DNA from: an uncultured SAR116 cluster alpha proteobacterium
GTDB lineage: Bacteria > Pseudomonadota > Alphaproteobacteria > Puniceispirillales > Marisalimonadaceae
Direction of reading: 5' to 3'
Assembly (NCBI GenBank): GCA_902625215.1
Contig: CACOAO010000010.1
Span: 1-64,000, forward strand
Length of the DNA: 64,000 nt
The translations under genes and the position numbers were made by a program. Shown here piece after piece: positions 17,261 to 27,589 of this stretch. Numbering within the stretch: position 1 is the first letter of the stretch; every line of letters starts with the position of its first letter. Below the pieces are notes generated by a model. The model was not told the origin of the DNA. It ran no database searches and saw only the letters and a list, made by a program, of their open reading frames with translations.

Positions 17261-18529
17261 TTAAACGGAATTTTTAATTTCTTTTGTTTTTTTCTCGTGA
17301 ACTAGAATTGGCTTTGTGCCTTTTGTAACAACTTCTTCATTAACAACTACTTCGTTGATATCAGTCTCAGAAGGTAACTCAAACATAGTATCCATAAGAA
17401 TATTTTCAATTATAGAACGTAACCCTCTTGCACCTGTCTTAAGGTTAATTGCTTTTTGAGCAATTGCTTTTAAAGCATTATCCCTAAACTCAAGTTTCGT
17501 ATTTTCCATTTCAAAGAGTTTTTGATATTGTTTTAATAGAGCATTTTTAGGCTGTGTTAAGATCGTAACCAATGCATCTTCATCGAGGTCATCAAGTGAC
17601 GCTAAAACAGGCAGCCTTCCTACAAATTCTGGGATAAGTCCATATTTAACTAAATCACCTGGTTCGACATCTTTCAGTATTTCAGACGAGGAGATTTCCT
17701 GTGAATTGATTATTTGAGCTCCAAATCCTATGGAAGAACCTTTATTTCTATTTGCTATTAATTTATCAAGCCCAGCAAAAGCCCCTCCACAAATAAAGAG
17801 AATGTTTGTGGTATCAACCTGAAGAAATTCTTGTTGCGGATGTTTTCTTCCTCCTTGTGGTGGAACAGCCGCAATCGTACCTTCCATAATTTTTAGAAGA
17901 GCTTGTTGTACACCTTCTCCACTAACATCTCTTGTAATTGAGGGATTTTCTGATTTTCTAGATATTTTATCAACCTCATCGATATAAACAATACCTTTTT
18001 GGGCTCTTTCAACATTATAATCCGAGGCTTGCAATAATTTTAATATAATATTTTCAACATCTTCTCCTACATAACCAGCTTCTGTAAGTGTTGTAGCATC
18101 AGCCATAGTAAAAGGAACATCTAATATCTTTGCTAAAGTCTGTGCGAGCAAAGTTTTTCCACAACCAGTTGGACCTACTAAAAGAATATTTGATTTAGAA
18201 ATTTCAATATCATTTATATCTGTTTTATTAACTAATCTTTTATAATGATTATGAACGGCAACAGAAAGGACTCTTTTGGCTTTAGTTTGACCAATAACAT
18301 AATCATCCAGTATTTTACAAATTTCAGCTGGAGAAGGAATACCTTCCTTGTTTTTTGTAATTGAGGATTGGTGCTCTTCTTTAATGATGTCCATGCAAAG
18401 TTCAACACATTCGTCACAAATAAAAACTGTAGGACCTGCAATAAGCTTTTTGACCTCATGTTGACTTTTACCGCAAAATGAACAATACAAAGTTGTTTTA
18501 TTTTTCCCTTCGTTTTTATGCTCATCCAT
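17261..18529 (-). CDS. clpX: ClpXP protease ATP-binding subunit ClpX
   Basis: A 422-residue AAA+ unfoldase that feeds proteins to ClpP. An N-terminal four-Cys zinc-binding domain (YCSFCGK and [10 protein letters not shown]) recruits substrates and adaptors. Then come Walker A GPTGCGKT, Walker B VYIDEVDK, the SIGFGA loop that docks on ClpP (IGF), and sensor motifs near [13 protein letters not shown] precedes the ATG. In alphaproteobacteria ClpXP also destroys cell-cycle regulators such as CtrA, relevant because gcrA is encoded in this window. It follows clpP with an 81-base gap. Confidence 0.98.
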   Translation of the reverse strand: MDEHKNEGKNKTTLYCSFCGKSQHEVKKLIAGPTVFICDECVELCMDIIKEEHQSSITKNKEGIPSPAEICKILDDYVIGQTKAKRVLSVAVHNHYKRLVNKTDINDIEISKSNILLVGPTGCGKTLLAQTLAKILDVPFTMADATTLTEAGYVGEDVENIILKLLQASDYNVERAQKGIVYIDEVDKISRKSENPSITRDVSGEGVQQALLKIMEGTIAAVPPQGGRKHPQQEFLQVDTTNILFICGGAFAGLDKLIANRNKGSSIGFGAQIINSQEISSSEILKDVEPGDLVKYGLIPEFVGRLPVLASLDDLDEDALVTILTQPKNALLKQYQKLFEMENTKLEFRDNALKAIAQKAINLKTGARGLRSIIENILMDTMFELPSETDINEVVVNEEVVTKGTKPILVHEKKTKEIKNSV

Positions 18530-18610
18530 GATAATGCCTCTTCATTTTATTAACATAATAATAATCTATAAGTTTATTTTAAAAAGCAATATAAATATAA
18601 AATATTATAT

Positions 18611-19249
18611 TTATTTCACATTAGGTCTTTTTTCGACAACCTCATCAATTAAACCAATTTTTAATGCATCTTCAGGAGATAAGAAAGTGTCTCTATCCAT
18701 TAAAGCTTCAATTTCTGCAATTTTCTTGCCAGAATGTTTAACATAAATACCATTTAATCTTGATCTCAAATTAATTATTTCTTTAGCATGAATTTCAATG
18801 TCACTAGCTTGACCTTGAAAGCCTCCAGAGGGTTGATGTGTCATTATTCTTGCATTTGGTAAACAGTATCTTTTGTTTTTTGCACCAGCTGTTAACAACA
18901 GCGATCCCATACTTGCTGCCTGACCAATACAAACAGTTGAAACGTCAGGACGAATATACTCCATTGTATCGTATATTGATAATCCAGAAGTGACCACACC
19001 ACCTGGTGAGTTTATATACATTGATATGTCCTTTTTTGGGTTTTCTGCCTCTAAAAATAATAATTGAGCACAGACTAATGAAGCTAAATTATCGTCAACC
19101 GGACCCACAAGAAAAATAATTCTCTCCTTTAAGAGTCTCGAATAAATATCATACGATCTTTCACCTCGGCTTGTTTGCTCAACTACCATTGGAACTAATG
19201 CACCAATTTCTTTAATTGAAGAAACTGGATTGTAATTTTTTTCGATCAT
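18611..19249 (-). CDS. clpP: ATP-dependent Clp protease proteolytic subunit ClpP
   Basis: Serine protease of 212 residues forming the two-ring chamber used by ClpX. The catalytic triad is visible: Ser in [11 protein letters not shown], His in [12 protein letters not shown] and Asp in [28 protein letters not shown] is the usual oxyanion-region stretch. ATG is preceded by AAGGAG at eight bases. It sits between tig and clpX, each gap below 100 bases, so the three are likely cotranscribed. Confidence 0.98.
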   Translation of the reverse strand: MIEKNYNPVSSIKEIGALVPMVVEQTSRGERSYDIYSRLLKERIIFLVGPVDDNLASLVCAQLLFLEAENPKKDISMYINSPGGVVTSGLSIYDTMEYIRPDVSTVCIGQAASMGSLLLTAGAKNKRYCLPNARIMTHQPSGGFQGQASDIEIHAKEIINLRSRLNGIYVKHSGKKIAEIEALMDRDTFLSPEDALKIGLIDEVVEKRPNVK

Positions 19250-19287
19250 ATTTTAAAACTCCTTAAATAATATTTTATGTCACTAGA

Positions 19288-20721
19288 TCAAGATTTTTTT
19301 GATACTTTTTTTGTTGTTTTTTTTGTTTTATTTTTGTCAACAACTCTATTGGACTTTTTAGCTTTAGTAGCTTCTTGTTTCAAACCCATTTCTTCTTCTT
19401 TATAAAGTTCATCAACAGAGACTGTTTTTTCTTTAACATTGGCTAATTCTAAAATAAAATCTATAATTTTATCCTCAAATATTGGGCCTGATAGTTGCTG
19501 TTGTGCTTCTGGATTATTCTTCAAATAATCCATAATTTGCTTTTCCTGACCCGGATATTTTTGTATTTCTCTCATCATTGCATTTCTTGTGTCTTCTTCT
19601 TCTACTTTAATATTGTTCTTTCTTCCTATTTCCGAAAGTAATAACCCTAACCTAACTCTTCTTTTTGCTATTGCAGAGGCATCTAATTTTTCTTCTTTTG
19701 ACATGCCTTTATCAGGGTCTGGATTAGTTTCGTCATTTTTGCCCGTTTCTGGTTTTGAATTAGGGTTCATAGCTTTGCATATATTATTATATTCTTCTTT
19801 TTCTAAAGTCTCTGGTAGATCAAAAGACACTGTATCAGCCAACTTGTCTAAAATTTGTCTTTTTGCTTTATCTCGACTTTGTTGCTGATGCTGCTTTGAA
19901 ATTTGCTCTGAAACAGCTTTTTTTAGGGCCTCTAAATCATTCATACCTAATGTTTTGGCAAATTCATTATCTATTTTAACTTCAACATCTTCTTTAATTT
20001 CATTGATTTTTGTTTCAAATACTGCATCTTTACCCGCCAAATTCTTTGCTTGATAATCTTTTGGAAAAGTAACTTTAACTTGAGTGGTTTTTCCTTTTAA
20101 AGATCCAACTAATGCATCTTCAAATCCAGGTATAAAAGTGTTTGATCCTAATTTTAAGTTGTGACCTTTAGCTTCCCCACCTTCAAATGGTTCATTATCA
20201 ATTCTACCAATAAAATCAATTACAAGAGTGTCACCTTTTTTTGCAGGTCTATCTTTGGCTATTTCTCTTGTACCAACATTTTCTTTTGCAATTTTTTCAA
20301 CCGCATCATTAATTTCCTTATCACTTATTTTTACAACTGGTTTGGTTATATCTAAAGATGATAAATCTGGTATTTCAAAATCTGGCATTATTTCAACTAA
20401 TAATTTTGCCTTTAAATCCTTACCTTCTTCAAATGATACTATTTCTATTTTTGGTTGAGAAGATGGTGTTAATTTATTCTTTTCCATAGTATCTTTTGTT
20501 GCAGCATCTACTGATTCTCTTACCACCTCACCAAGAACTTGTTTTCCAAACCTGTTTTTAACAACTGAAACGGGAACTTTACCTGGTCTAAAACCTGGAA
20601 GATTAGCCTCCTTAGCTATACTTTCAAACTTTTGATCAACTAATTTTTCAATTTCTTTCTTAGTGATTATTACTTCATATTCTCGTTTTAATCCATCTGA
20701 TAGGGTTTGCGTAACAGCCAT
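19288..20721 (-). CDS. tig: Trigger factor, ribosome-bound chaperone
   Basis: A 477-residue chaperone that binds the ribosome exit tunnel. GFRPGKVP near residue 42 is the ribosome-binding loop; a PPIase (FKBP-type) domain follows (GDTLVIDFIGRI, FEGGEAKGHNLKLGS, FIPGFEDALVGS), then the helical C-terminal cradle. The tail is unusually Lys-rich (many Lys in the last 35 residues) and the cradle includes an acidic Asn/Asp/Pro-rich stretch (about 310-330). AGAGG precedes the ATG. It is first in the tig-clpP-clpX-lon-hup order. Confidence 0.97.
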   Translation of the reverse strand: MAVTQTLSDGLKREYEVIITKKEIEKLVDQKFESIAKEANLPGFRPGKVPVSVVKNRFGKQVLGEVVRESVDAATKDTMEKNKLTPSSQPKIEIVSFEEGKDLKAKLLVEIMPDFEIPDLSSLDITKPVVKISDKEINDAVEKIAKENVGTREIAKDRPAKKGDTLVIDFIGRIDNEPFEGGEAKGHNLKLGSNTFIPGFEDALVGSLKGKTTQVKVTFPKDYQAKNLAGKDAVFETKINEIKEDVEVKIDNEFAKTLGMNDLEALKKAVSEQISKQHQQQSRDKAKRQILDKLADTVSFDLPETLEKEEYNNICKAMNPNSKPETGKNDETNPDPDKGMSKEEKLDASAIAKRRVRLGLLLSEIGRKNNIKVEEEDTRNAMMREIQKYPGQEKQIMDYLKNNPEAQQQLSGPIFEDKIIDFILELANVKEKTVSVDELYKEEEMGLKQEATKAKKSNRVVDKNKTKKTTKKVSKKS

Positions 20722-20763
20722 TTTGAATTTACCTCTTAAAACTGAAAGTCATTTTTAAATTAT

Positions 20764-20848
20764 TGGTGCGGGCGAAGGGACTTGAACCCCCACACCTTTC
20801 GATACAAGAACCTAAATCTTGCGCGTCTACCAGTTCCGCCACGCCCGC
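20764..20848 (-). tRNA. tRNA-Leu (TAG)
   Basis: 85 bases with a long variable arm as in class II tRNAs. CCA is encoded (20764-20766) with discriminator A; acceptor stem GCGGGCG/CGCCCGC is perfect; anticodon loop TTTAGGT gives TAG. Confidence 0.97.
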
Positions 20849-20874
20849 ATATATAATTTAGTTTATTTATCAAA

Positions 20875-20903
20875 TAGCTAACTTAGGAAAGCACAAAGGT
20901 CAA
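20875..20903 (-). promoter_or_regulatory. Possible promoter of tRNA-Leu
   Basis: Minus strand: -35 TTGACC (20898-20903), 17-base spacer, weak -10 TAGCTA (20875-20880). It lies in the gap between tRNA-His and tRNA-Leu, so Leu may be transcribed separately. Confidence 0.4.
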
Positions 20904-20925
20904 GTTAGAATGATTAAAATTAGAA

Positions 20926-21003
20926 TGGGGCGAGTGACCGGCTTCGAACCGGCGACCTCAGGTACCACAAACCCGCGCTCTAACCAACTGAGCTACACCC
21001 GCC
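20926..21003 (-). tRNA. tRNA-His (GTG)
   Basis: 78 bases including the extra 5' G (G-1, complement of 21003) that pairs with discriminator C, the identity mark of tRNA-His. Acceptor GCGGGTG/CACTCGC with one G-U, anticodon loop TTGTGGT, encoded CCA at 20926-20928. Confidence 0.96.
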
Positions 21004-21012
21004 ATAGTGGAT

Positions 21013-21045
21013 TTAAATCATTCGTGTTTAAATAAAATGATTTAA
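21013..21045. repeat. Perfect 10-bp inverted repeat between tRNA-His and aminotransferase gene
   Basis: Arms TTAAATCATT (21013-21022) and AATGATTTAA (21036-21045) around a 13-base centre. It sits between two divergent genes. Read toward tRNA-His the arms fall roughly at the -10 and -35 distances, so it could be an operator, a promoter with accidental symmetry, or a hairpin. Confidence 0.6.
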
Positions 21046-21113
21046 TAATATATTTATTTTAATTATAGTTAGTATAAATATTTAATTAATTGAAATTAAT
21101 CAAGGTTTATTAA

Positions 21114-22289
21114 ATGAAAAGTAATTATGAATTAGCATCTAGAAGTTATGATCTTGGAACTGAAACTGCTTTTACTGTATTAGCAAAGGCAAATAAATTA
21201 GCTTCTGAAGGAAAAAACATAATCAATCTGGGAATCGGTCAGCCAGACTTTAAAACTCCTGAACACATAGTGGAAGCAGGCATAAAGGCTCTAAGAGATG
21301 GGCATCACGGTTATACGCAATCTACAGGTATTCCCAATTTAAGGGAGGCTGTTTCAAATGATATTAAAAAAAGATATAATGAAAACATTTCACCAGACAA
21401 TATTATGATTGTTCCAGGTGGCAAAGTTATAATATTTTTTTCAGCTATGTTAATGGGTGAAAAAAATAAAGAAATTTTATACCCAAATCCAGGTTTTCCA
21501 ATTTATGAATCAGCCATAAATTATTCAGGCGCAAAATCAATACCTTATCAACTAAGAGAGGAGAAAGGCTTCTCATTTTCAGCTGAAGATATACTTTCTA
21601 AAATTAATAAAAACACTAGTTTAATAATAATAAATAGTCCAGCAAACCCAACAGGTGGAGTAGTTCTTAAAAGTGAACTGATTAAGTTAGTCCAGGGTTT
21701 AGCAAAATACCCAGATGTTGTATTAATGAGTGATGAAATTTATGATCAGTTTTGTTTTGGTGAAAATAATTTTACGTCAATGTTAACATTTCCTGAAATC
21801 AGAGATAGGCTAATAATTTTAAATGGATGGTCTAAAACTTATGCTATGACTGGATGGCGATTAGGATACGGTATTTTTCCAAAAAAATTATATGATATTG
21901 CCGAGAAGTTAGCTGTTAATATTCATTCATGTGTTAATTCAAGCGCTCAATATGCAGCTTTGGAAGCCTTAATTGGTCCTCAAAACTGTGTTTCAGAAAT
22001 GAATAATCACTTTAAAAGACGTGCTCATTTAATGTATACCAAATTAAATGAAATAGATGGATTTTCTTGTCAAAAACCAAATGGAGCTTTTTATTGTTTT
22101 CCAAACATAACCGGAACAGGTAAAAACTCTACAGAAATTCAAAATATTTTACTAGATGATATAGGAGTGGCTACAGTTGCAGGCACATCTTTTGGTGAAT
22201 ATGGAGAAGGTTTTATCAGATTATCATGTGCTAATTCAGATTCCGCAATTGAAGAAGCCATTATAAGAATTAAAGAACATTTTAACTAA
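21114..22289 (+). CDS. Class I/II PLP aminotransferase
   Basis: A 391-residue fold-type I aminotransferase, close to AspC/AlaA-type enzymes that use 2-oxoglutarate. NLGIGQPDF, GYTQSTGIP, NSPANPTGG, MSDEIYD and GWSKTYAMTGWRLGYG (Schiff-base Lys) are present, with RLSCANS near the end carrying the carboxylate-binding Arg. AAGG precedes the ATG. The gene lies just before glnB-glnA, but with a 106-base gap, so it is probably a separate transcript. Substrate uncertain: aspartate, alanine or an aromatic amino acid. Confidence 0.87.
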   Translation: MKSNYELASRSYDLGTETAFTVLAKANKLASEGKNIINLGIGQPDFKTPEHIVEAGIKALRDGHHGYTQSTGIPNLREAVSNDIKKRYNENISPDNIMIVPGGKVIIFFSAMLMGEKNKEILYPNPGFPIYESAINYSGAKSIPYQLREEKGFSFSAEDILSKINKNTSLIIINSPANPTGGVVLKSELIKLVQGLAKYPDVVLMSDEIYDQFCFGENNFTSMLTFPEIRDRLIILNGWSKTYAMTGWRLGYGIFPKKLYDIAEKLAVNIHSCVNSSAQYAALEALIGPQNCVSEMNNHFKRRAHLMYTKLNEIDGFSCQKPNGAFYCFPNITGTGKNSTEIQNILLDDIGVATVAGTSFGEYGEGFIRLSCANSDSAIEEAIIRIKEHFN

Positions 22290-22377
22290 AATTTATGCCT
22301 AATTTTTAATCACTTTTTTTTATTATTTATTTTTATCAAAAATTTATTTTATTAAGTAATCAATTATAGATATTTAA

Positions 22378-22734
<357 letters not shown>

Positions 22735-22758
22735 CTAATAAAAAATGGAGCGATTAAT

Positions 22759-24168
22759 ATGTCAGATGCAAAAAAAATTATAGATACGATTAAAGACAAA
22801 GAAATCCAATTTGTAGATTTACGTTTTACTGATCCTAGAGGCAAAATGCAACATTTATCTCAACATGTGAGCACAATCGATGAAAAATCTCTTGCTGAAG
22901 GATTTATGTTTGATGGATCATCAATTGCTGGTTGGAAAGCCATAAATGAATCAGATATGAAGTTAATGCCTGATTGTACTAGATCAATTGTAGACCCTTT
23001 CTTTTCTCAACCTACTCTATCTATATTTTGCGATGTTTTAGATCCAATATCTGGTAAGCCATATGAAAGAGACCCTAGGTCAACTGCAAAACAAGCTTTA
23101 GACTATATGAATTCAATAGGCGTTGGTGATACTGCTTATTTTGGACCTGAACCAGAATTTTTTGTTTTTGACGATGTTAGATTTGAGGATGAAATGAATT
23201 CTTCTTTTTACAAGATTGACTCAACAGAAGGTCCTTACAATTCTGGCAGTAATTTAGAAGAAGGGAATATGGGTCATAGACCAGGTATAAAGGGTGGATA
23301 TTTTCCTGTTCCACCCGTTGACTCTGCACAAGATTTAAGGAGCGAAATGGTTTTATCTCTTGTAGATATGGGTGTTGAAATGGAAAAGCACCACCATGAA
23401 GTTGCCCCTTCTCAGCACGAATTGGGCATGAAATTTGGCACATTAATTGATACTGCTGACAACGTACAACTTTACAAATATGCAGTTCATAATGTAGCAC
23501 ATTCATTTGGTCAAACTGCTACATTTATGCCTAAACCAGTTGCTGGAGATAATGGAACTGGTATGCATACTCATCAATCTATCTGGAAAAATGGTAAACC
23601 CCTGTTTGCAGGTGATAAATATGCACAATTGTCAGAAACTTGTCTGCATTACATTGGTGGAATTATAAAACATGCAAAAGCTTTAAATGCTTTTACTAAC
23701 CCCTCAACTAATTCTTATAAGAGACTAATCCCTGGGTTTGAAGCACCTGTAATTTTAGCATATTCTGCTAGAAATAGATCAGCTTCCTGTAGAATTCCTT
23801 TTACCGACAGTCCTAATGGTAAAAGAGTTGAAGTTAGATTCCCAGATGCAACCGCCAATCCTTATTTAGCATTTTCAGCCATGTTAATGGCTGGTTTAGA
23901 TGGAATACAAAGTAAAATTGATCCTGGCGAGGCAATGGACCAGGATTTGTATGAATTACCCGCTAGTGAACTTGCTAGTATACCTACAGTATGTGGCTCA
24001 TTAAGGGAAGCCCTTGATGCGCTTACCAATGATATGTCTTTTTTAACTAAAGGTAATGTTTTTACTGAAGATCAAATTGAAGCATATATTGAATTAAAGA
24101 TGGAAGAAGTCGTTCAGTTTGAACACTCCCCACATCCTGTAGAATTTAAAATGTACTATTCAAGCTAA
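22759..24168 (+). CDS. glnA: Glutamine synthetase, type I
   Basis: Makes glutamine from glutamate, ammonia and ATP. At 469 residues it is the normal GSI length, forming a dodecamer. [21 protein letters not shown], the [14 protein letters not shown] metal-binding stretch, [10 protein letters not shown], and NRSASCRIP are present. [11 protein letters not shown] contains the Tyr that GlnE adenylylates, so it should be the regulated GSI-beta form. GGAG precedes the ATG. It is cotranscribed with glnB and followed by a strong terminator. Confidence 0.98.
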   Translation: MSDAKKIIDTIKDKEIQFVDLRFTDPRGKMQHLSQHVSTIDEKSLAEGFMFDGSSIAGWKAINESDMKLMPDCTRSIVDPFFSQPTLSIFCDVLDPISGKPYERDPRSTAKQALDYMNSIGVGDTAYFGPEPEFFVFDDVRFEDEMNSSFYKIDSTEGPYNSGSNLEEGNMGHRPGIKGGYFPVPPVDSAQDLRSEMVLSLVDMGVEMEKHHHEVAPSQHELGMKFGTLIDTADNVQLYKYAVHNVAHSFGQTATFMPKPVAGDNGTGMHTHQSIWKNGKPLFAGDKYAQLSETCLHYIGGIIKHAKALNAFTNPSTNSYKRLIPGFEAPVILAYSARNRSASCRIPFTDSPNGKRVEVRFPDATANPYLAFSAMLMAGLDGIQSKIDPGEAMDQDLYELPASELASIPTVCGSLREALDALTNDMSFLTKGNVFTEDQIEAYIELKMEEVVQFEHSPHPVEFKMYYSS

Positions 24169-24186
24169 TCTTATTAGACCTTAATT

Positions 24187-24214
24187 AAAACCCAACAATT
24201 AGTTGGGTTTTTTT
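24187..24214 (+). terminator. Rho-independent terminator of glnBA
   Basis: A 10-bp stem AAAACCCAAC/GTTGGGTTTT (24187-24196 with 24202-24211), loop AATTA, followed by more T. It lies 19 bases after the glnA stop. Confidence 0.92.
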
Positions 24215-24291
24215 ATTTGAAAATTATCTAAATATTGCTAAATATTGTTATAATTATTTTTTTGCACACTAAATAAAGTAAACTAACACAT

Positions 24292-26250
24292 ATGAAAAAA
24301 AATCTTTTGGATAATTATAATGCTTCTGAAATCGAAATTTTAGAGGGTCTTGAACCTGTTCGTCACAGACCAGGAATGTATATTGGCGGCACTGATAATA
24401 ATGCCATGCACCATCTTGCAACTGAGATAATTGATAATTCAATGGATGAAGTAGTTGCCAAACATGCTACTACAATTAATGTCAATCTACTGAAAAATAA
24501 TACAATAAAAATTTCAGATAATGGTAGAGGTATACCTGTAGATAATCACCCAAAATTTAAGAACAAGTCGGCATTAGAAATTATAATGACTACTCTCCAT
24601 TCTGGTGGAAAATTTACAAATAAAAATTACACAACTTCAGGTGGATTACATGGAGTAGGTGCATCAGTTGTTAATGCTCTTTCTTCATTTATGAAGGTAG
24701 AGGTTATACGTGATGGATACTTATACGTGCAGGAATTCTCACGAGGTTTACCAACCTCAATTCTTACAAAAATGGATAAAATAAATAGAAGTAATGGAAC
24801 ATCTATTACTTTTAAACCTGATCCTGAAATATTTGGTGAAAATAATATTTTTAATCCTACTAAAATCTTTAATATGTTGGAAAGTAAAGCTTATCTGTTT
24901 AAAGGGGTTCAAATCAATTGGAAATGTGATGAAACACTTTTAAAAACAAATAGTATTTTGCCATCTGCTAAAAAATTTTATTACATTAATGGAATTTTGG
25001 ACTACGTAAAACACAAAACCTCTTCAAATCTTTTTTTTACATCTTCTTTATTTCATGGAAAAGTAAATATTGATGATGAAACGGTTGAATGGGTTGTAAG
25101 CTGGTTAGCTGATCATGAAACAGGCTTTACTGAAACTTTCTGCAATACTGTTCATACTCCTCTTGGTGGGACACATGAGACCGGTCTAAGGTTATCAATG
25201 ACAAAGGGTATAAGAAATTTTGCTGAGCTAAGAGGTTTCAAAAAAGCTAATGAAATTGTATATGATGATTTAATGGTATCTACGGGATCAATTTTATCAG
25301 TTTTTATCAAAGAACCACAATTCCAAGGCCAGACGAAGGAAAAACTTGTGAACACTTTTACTACTAAAATTGTAGAAACTGCTATTAAAGATAGATTTGA
25401 GACTTGGTTATCAAATTTTAAAGAAGTTGGGGAGGATTTATTAAATAGAACAATTAATAATTATGAGGAAAGAAAACGAAAAAAGAAAGAAAAAGAAATT
25501 TCACGTAAAACTATTACAAAAAAAGTTCGATTACCTGGAAAATTAGCTGATTGTTCCAGTGATAATTTTGATGAATCAGAGCTTTTTATAGTTGAAGGAG
25601 ATAGTGCAGGAGGATCTGCAAAACAAGCAAGAGAAAGAATAACACAAGCAGTATTACCCTTAAAAGGTAAAATATTGAATGTTGCTAGTGCAACAAACGA
25701 AAAAATGACACAAAATCAAGAAATTAATGACTTAAAACAAGCTATAGGGTTAGACCAAAATAAATCTATGACTATAGATAATCTTAGATATAATAAAATA
25801 ATAATTATGACAGATGCAGATGTTGATGGAGCTCATATTGCAGCTTTGTTATTAACTTTTTTTTATAATAATTATCCAGAAATTATTGAAAATGGACATT
25901 TATACATAGCACAGCCACCTTTGTATAGAATTACTTTTAAGGACCAATCCTTTTATGCTCAAACCGAAGAAAATAAAGAAAAAATCATAAATGAAAAATT
26001 CAATGGTAAAGGATTAATTAGTCGTTTCAAGGGATTAGGCGAAATGCCTCCAGCTCAATTAAAAGAGACAACAATGTCCCCAAAAACAAGAAATTTGCTT
26101 AAGGTGACCATTCCTAAAAGAGATATTAATGAAGCTGACAAAAGGAGAGAAGTTGACAGTTTAGTTAATATACTCATGGGAAAGAAACCAGAACTTAGAT
26201 TTAAGTATATTCAAGAAAATGCTAATAGTATAAGTGAATATGATATTTAA
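24292..26250 (+). CDS. parE: DNA topoisomerase IV subunit B
   Basis: A 652-residue ATPase subunit that with ParC decatenates chromosomes. LEGLEPVRHRPGMYIGG and IIDNSMDEVVAKHA form the GHKL ATPase start and are ParE-like rather than GyrB-like. DNGRGIPVD binds ATP, GLHGVGASVVNALS is the lid, the TOPRIM part has FIVEGDSAGGSAKQ and MTDADVDGAHI, and FKGLGEMPPAQL closes it. No GyrB-specific insert is seen. parC is not adjacent. GyrB is the alternative, judged less likely. Confidence 0.9.
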   Translation: MKKNLLDNYNASEIEILEGLEPVRHRPGMYIGGTDNNAMHHLATEIIDNSMDEVVAKHATTINVNLLKNNTIKISDNGRGIPVDNHPKFKNKSALEIIMTTLHSGGKFTNKNYTTSGGLHGVGASVVNALSSFMKVEVIRDGYLYVQEFSRGLPTSILTKMDKINRSNGTSITFKPDPEIFGENNIFNPTKIFNMLESKAYLFKGVQINWKCDETLLKTNSILPSAKKFYYINGILDYVKHKTSSNLFFTSSLFHGKVNIDDETVEWVVSWLADHETGFTETFCNTVHTPLGGTHETGLRLSMTKGIRNFAELRGFKKANEIVYDDLMVSTGSILSVFIKEPQFQGQTKEKLVNTFTTKIVETAIKDRFETWLSNFKEVGEDLLNRTINNYEERKRKKKEKEISRKTITKKVRLPGKLADCSSDNFDESELFIVEGDSAGGSAKQARERITQAVLPLKGKILNVASATNEKMTQNQEINDLKQAIGLDQNKSMTIDNLRYNKIIIMTDADVDGAHIAALLLTFFYNNYPEIIENGHLYIAQPPLYRITFKDQSFYAQTEENKEKIINEKFNGKGLISRFKGLGEMPPAQLKETTMSPKTRNLLKVTIPKRDINEADKRREVDSLVNILMGKKPELRFKYIQENANSISEYDI

Positions 26251-26323
26251 ATTTGATTTTTATATCATTTTTTATATTTTTTATTACTAGTCAAAATATA
26301 AAAATTTAAATGAGGCCATAATT

Positions 26324-27589
26324 GTGAAATTCAAAGATCTAGGTTTGTGCGAAGAAATTTTGTCAGCTATAAATAATATCGGATACAAAGAACCAACTGA
26401 GATACAAAAAAAAGTTATACCAAATATACTAGTAGGAAGAGATTTATTAGGATGCGCACAAACGGGTACTGGTAAAACCGGATCTTTTATTATTCCTTTG
26501 ATTGAAATTTTAAATTCTGGAAAATCTAAATCTAGAATGCCACGATCTCTTATTTTAGCTCCTACCAGGGAATTAGCAATGCAAGTGTCTGAAGAATTTA
26601 ATAAAATTAATCAATTTTTAAATCTTCATATGGCATTATTAATTGGCGGAACGTCATTCGCAGAACAAGAAACAAAATTATCAAAAGGGGTAGATGTGCT
26701 AATTGCAACCCCTGGAAGACTTTTAGATCATATAACAAGAGGTAAAGTCATAATAAAAGATATAAAATTACTTGTTATAGATGAAGCAGATAGAATGTTA
26801 GATATGGGCTTTATTCCAGATATTATCAAAATAAACAAATTATTACCTAAAATAAGACAAACATTATTTTTTTCCGCAACTCTCTCAAATGAAATAAGAA
26901 ATGTAGGTAAAGATTTATTAATTAATCCAAAGGAAATCAGGATAAATCCATATTCTTCAATATCAGAAAACATAGATAGTACTTTCATAAGGACAAATGG
27001 TAAAAATAAGATGAGTGATCTAAAAAAATTATTATATATTGATCGCATAACAAGTGCTGTAATCTTTTGTAATAAGAAAACTGATATTGATAAAGTAAGT
27101 CAATTTTTGAAAAAAAATAATTATAATACCGTCTCTCTTCATGGAGATATGGATCAAAATTTAAGAATTAAATCTCTTGAAAAGTTTAAAGACAAATCTG
27201 CTGAAATGCTTATTGCTTCAGATGTAGCTGCAAGAGGTATTGATATAGATGGACTAAGCCATGTCTTTAATTATGACGTTCCAAAAAATCCAGAAGATTA
27301 TGTTCATCGTATTGGTCGCACAGGAAGAGCCGGCAAAAGAGGAAAAGCCTACACGCTTTTTGACGATTATGACAACAAAACAATTATATCAATAGAAAAA
27401 CTTATAAAGAAAAAAATTTATAAAACAACCTTTGAAAATATAATTTCTTCACGAGAATCACCTTACCAAAACAAGCCACCAATCAAAGAAAAAAACAAAA
27501 AAAAACATACTACTTTTCTTCCACCGGAGGAAAATTATTTAAATTTTAGAGAAAGTGGTAAAATACCAGATTTTTTAAATAAAAAATAA
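26324..27589 (+). CDS. DEAD-box RNA helicase, RhlE-like
   Basis: An RNA-unwinding ATPase of 421 residues. Motifs in order: the Q motif (EPTEIQKKVIP), AQTGTGKTGS (I), APTRELAMQ (Ia), TPGRLLDH, IDEADRMLDMGF (II, DEAD), FSATL (III), ASDVAARGID (V), HRIGRTGRAG (VI). A basic tail follows (KEKNKKKHTTF). It begins with GTG after GAGG. RhlE/SrmB-like proteins act in ribosome assembly or mRNA decay. Its TAA (27587-27589) touches the stop of the convergent pepN with no bases between. Confidence 0.92.
   Translation: MKFKDLGLCEEILSAINNIGYKEPTEIQKKVIPNILVGRDLLGCAQTGTGKTGSFIIPLIEILNSGKSKSRMPRSLILAPTRELAMQVSEEFNKINQFLNLHMALLIGGTSFAEQETKLSKGVDVLIATPGRLLDHITRGKVIIKDIKLLVIDEADRMLDMGFIPDIIKINKLLPKIRQTLFFSATLSNEIRNVGKDLLINPKEIRINPYSSISENIDSTFIRTNGKNKMSDLKKLLYIDRITSAVIFCNKKTDIDKVSQFLKKNNYNTVSLHGDMDQNLRIKSLEKFKDKSAEMLIASDVAARGIDIDGLSHVFNYDVPKNPEDYVHRIGRTGRAGKRGKAYTLFDDYDNKTIISIEKLIKKKIYKTTFENIISSRESPYQNKPPIKEKNKKKHTTFLPPEENYLNFRESGKIPDFLNKK

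Noticed and set aside
24292-26250. Calling the type II topoisomerase subunit GyrB
   Set aside because: The LEGLEPVRHRPGMYIGG and DNSMDEVV forms and the 652-residue length fit ParE better; the GyrB option is noted in the entry.
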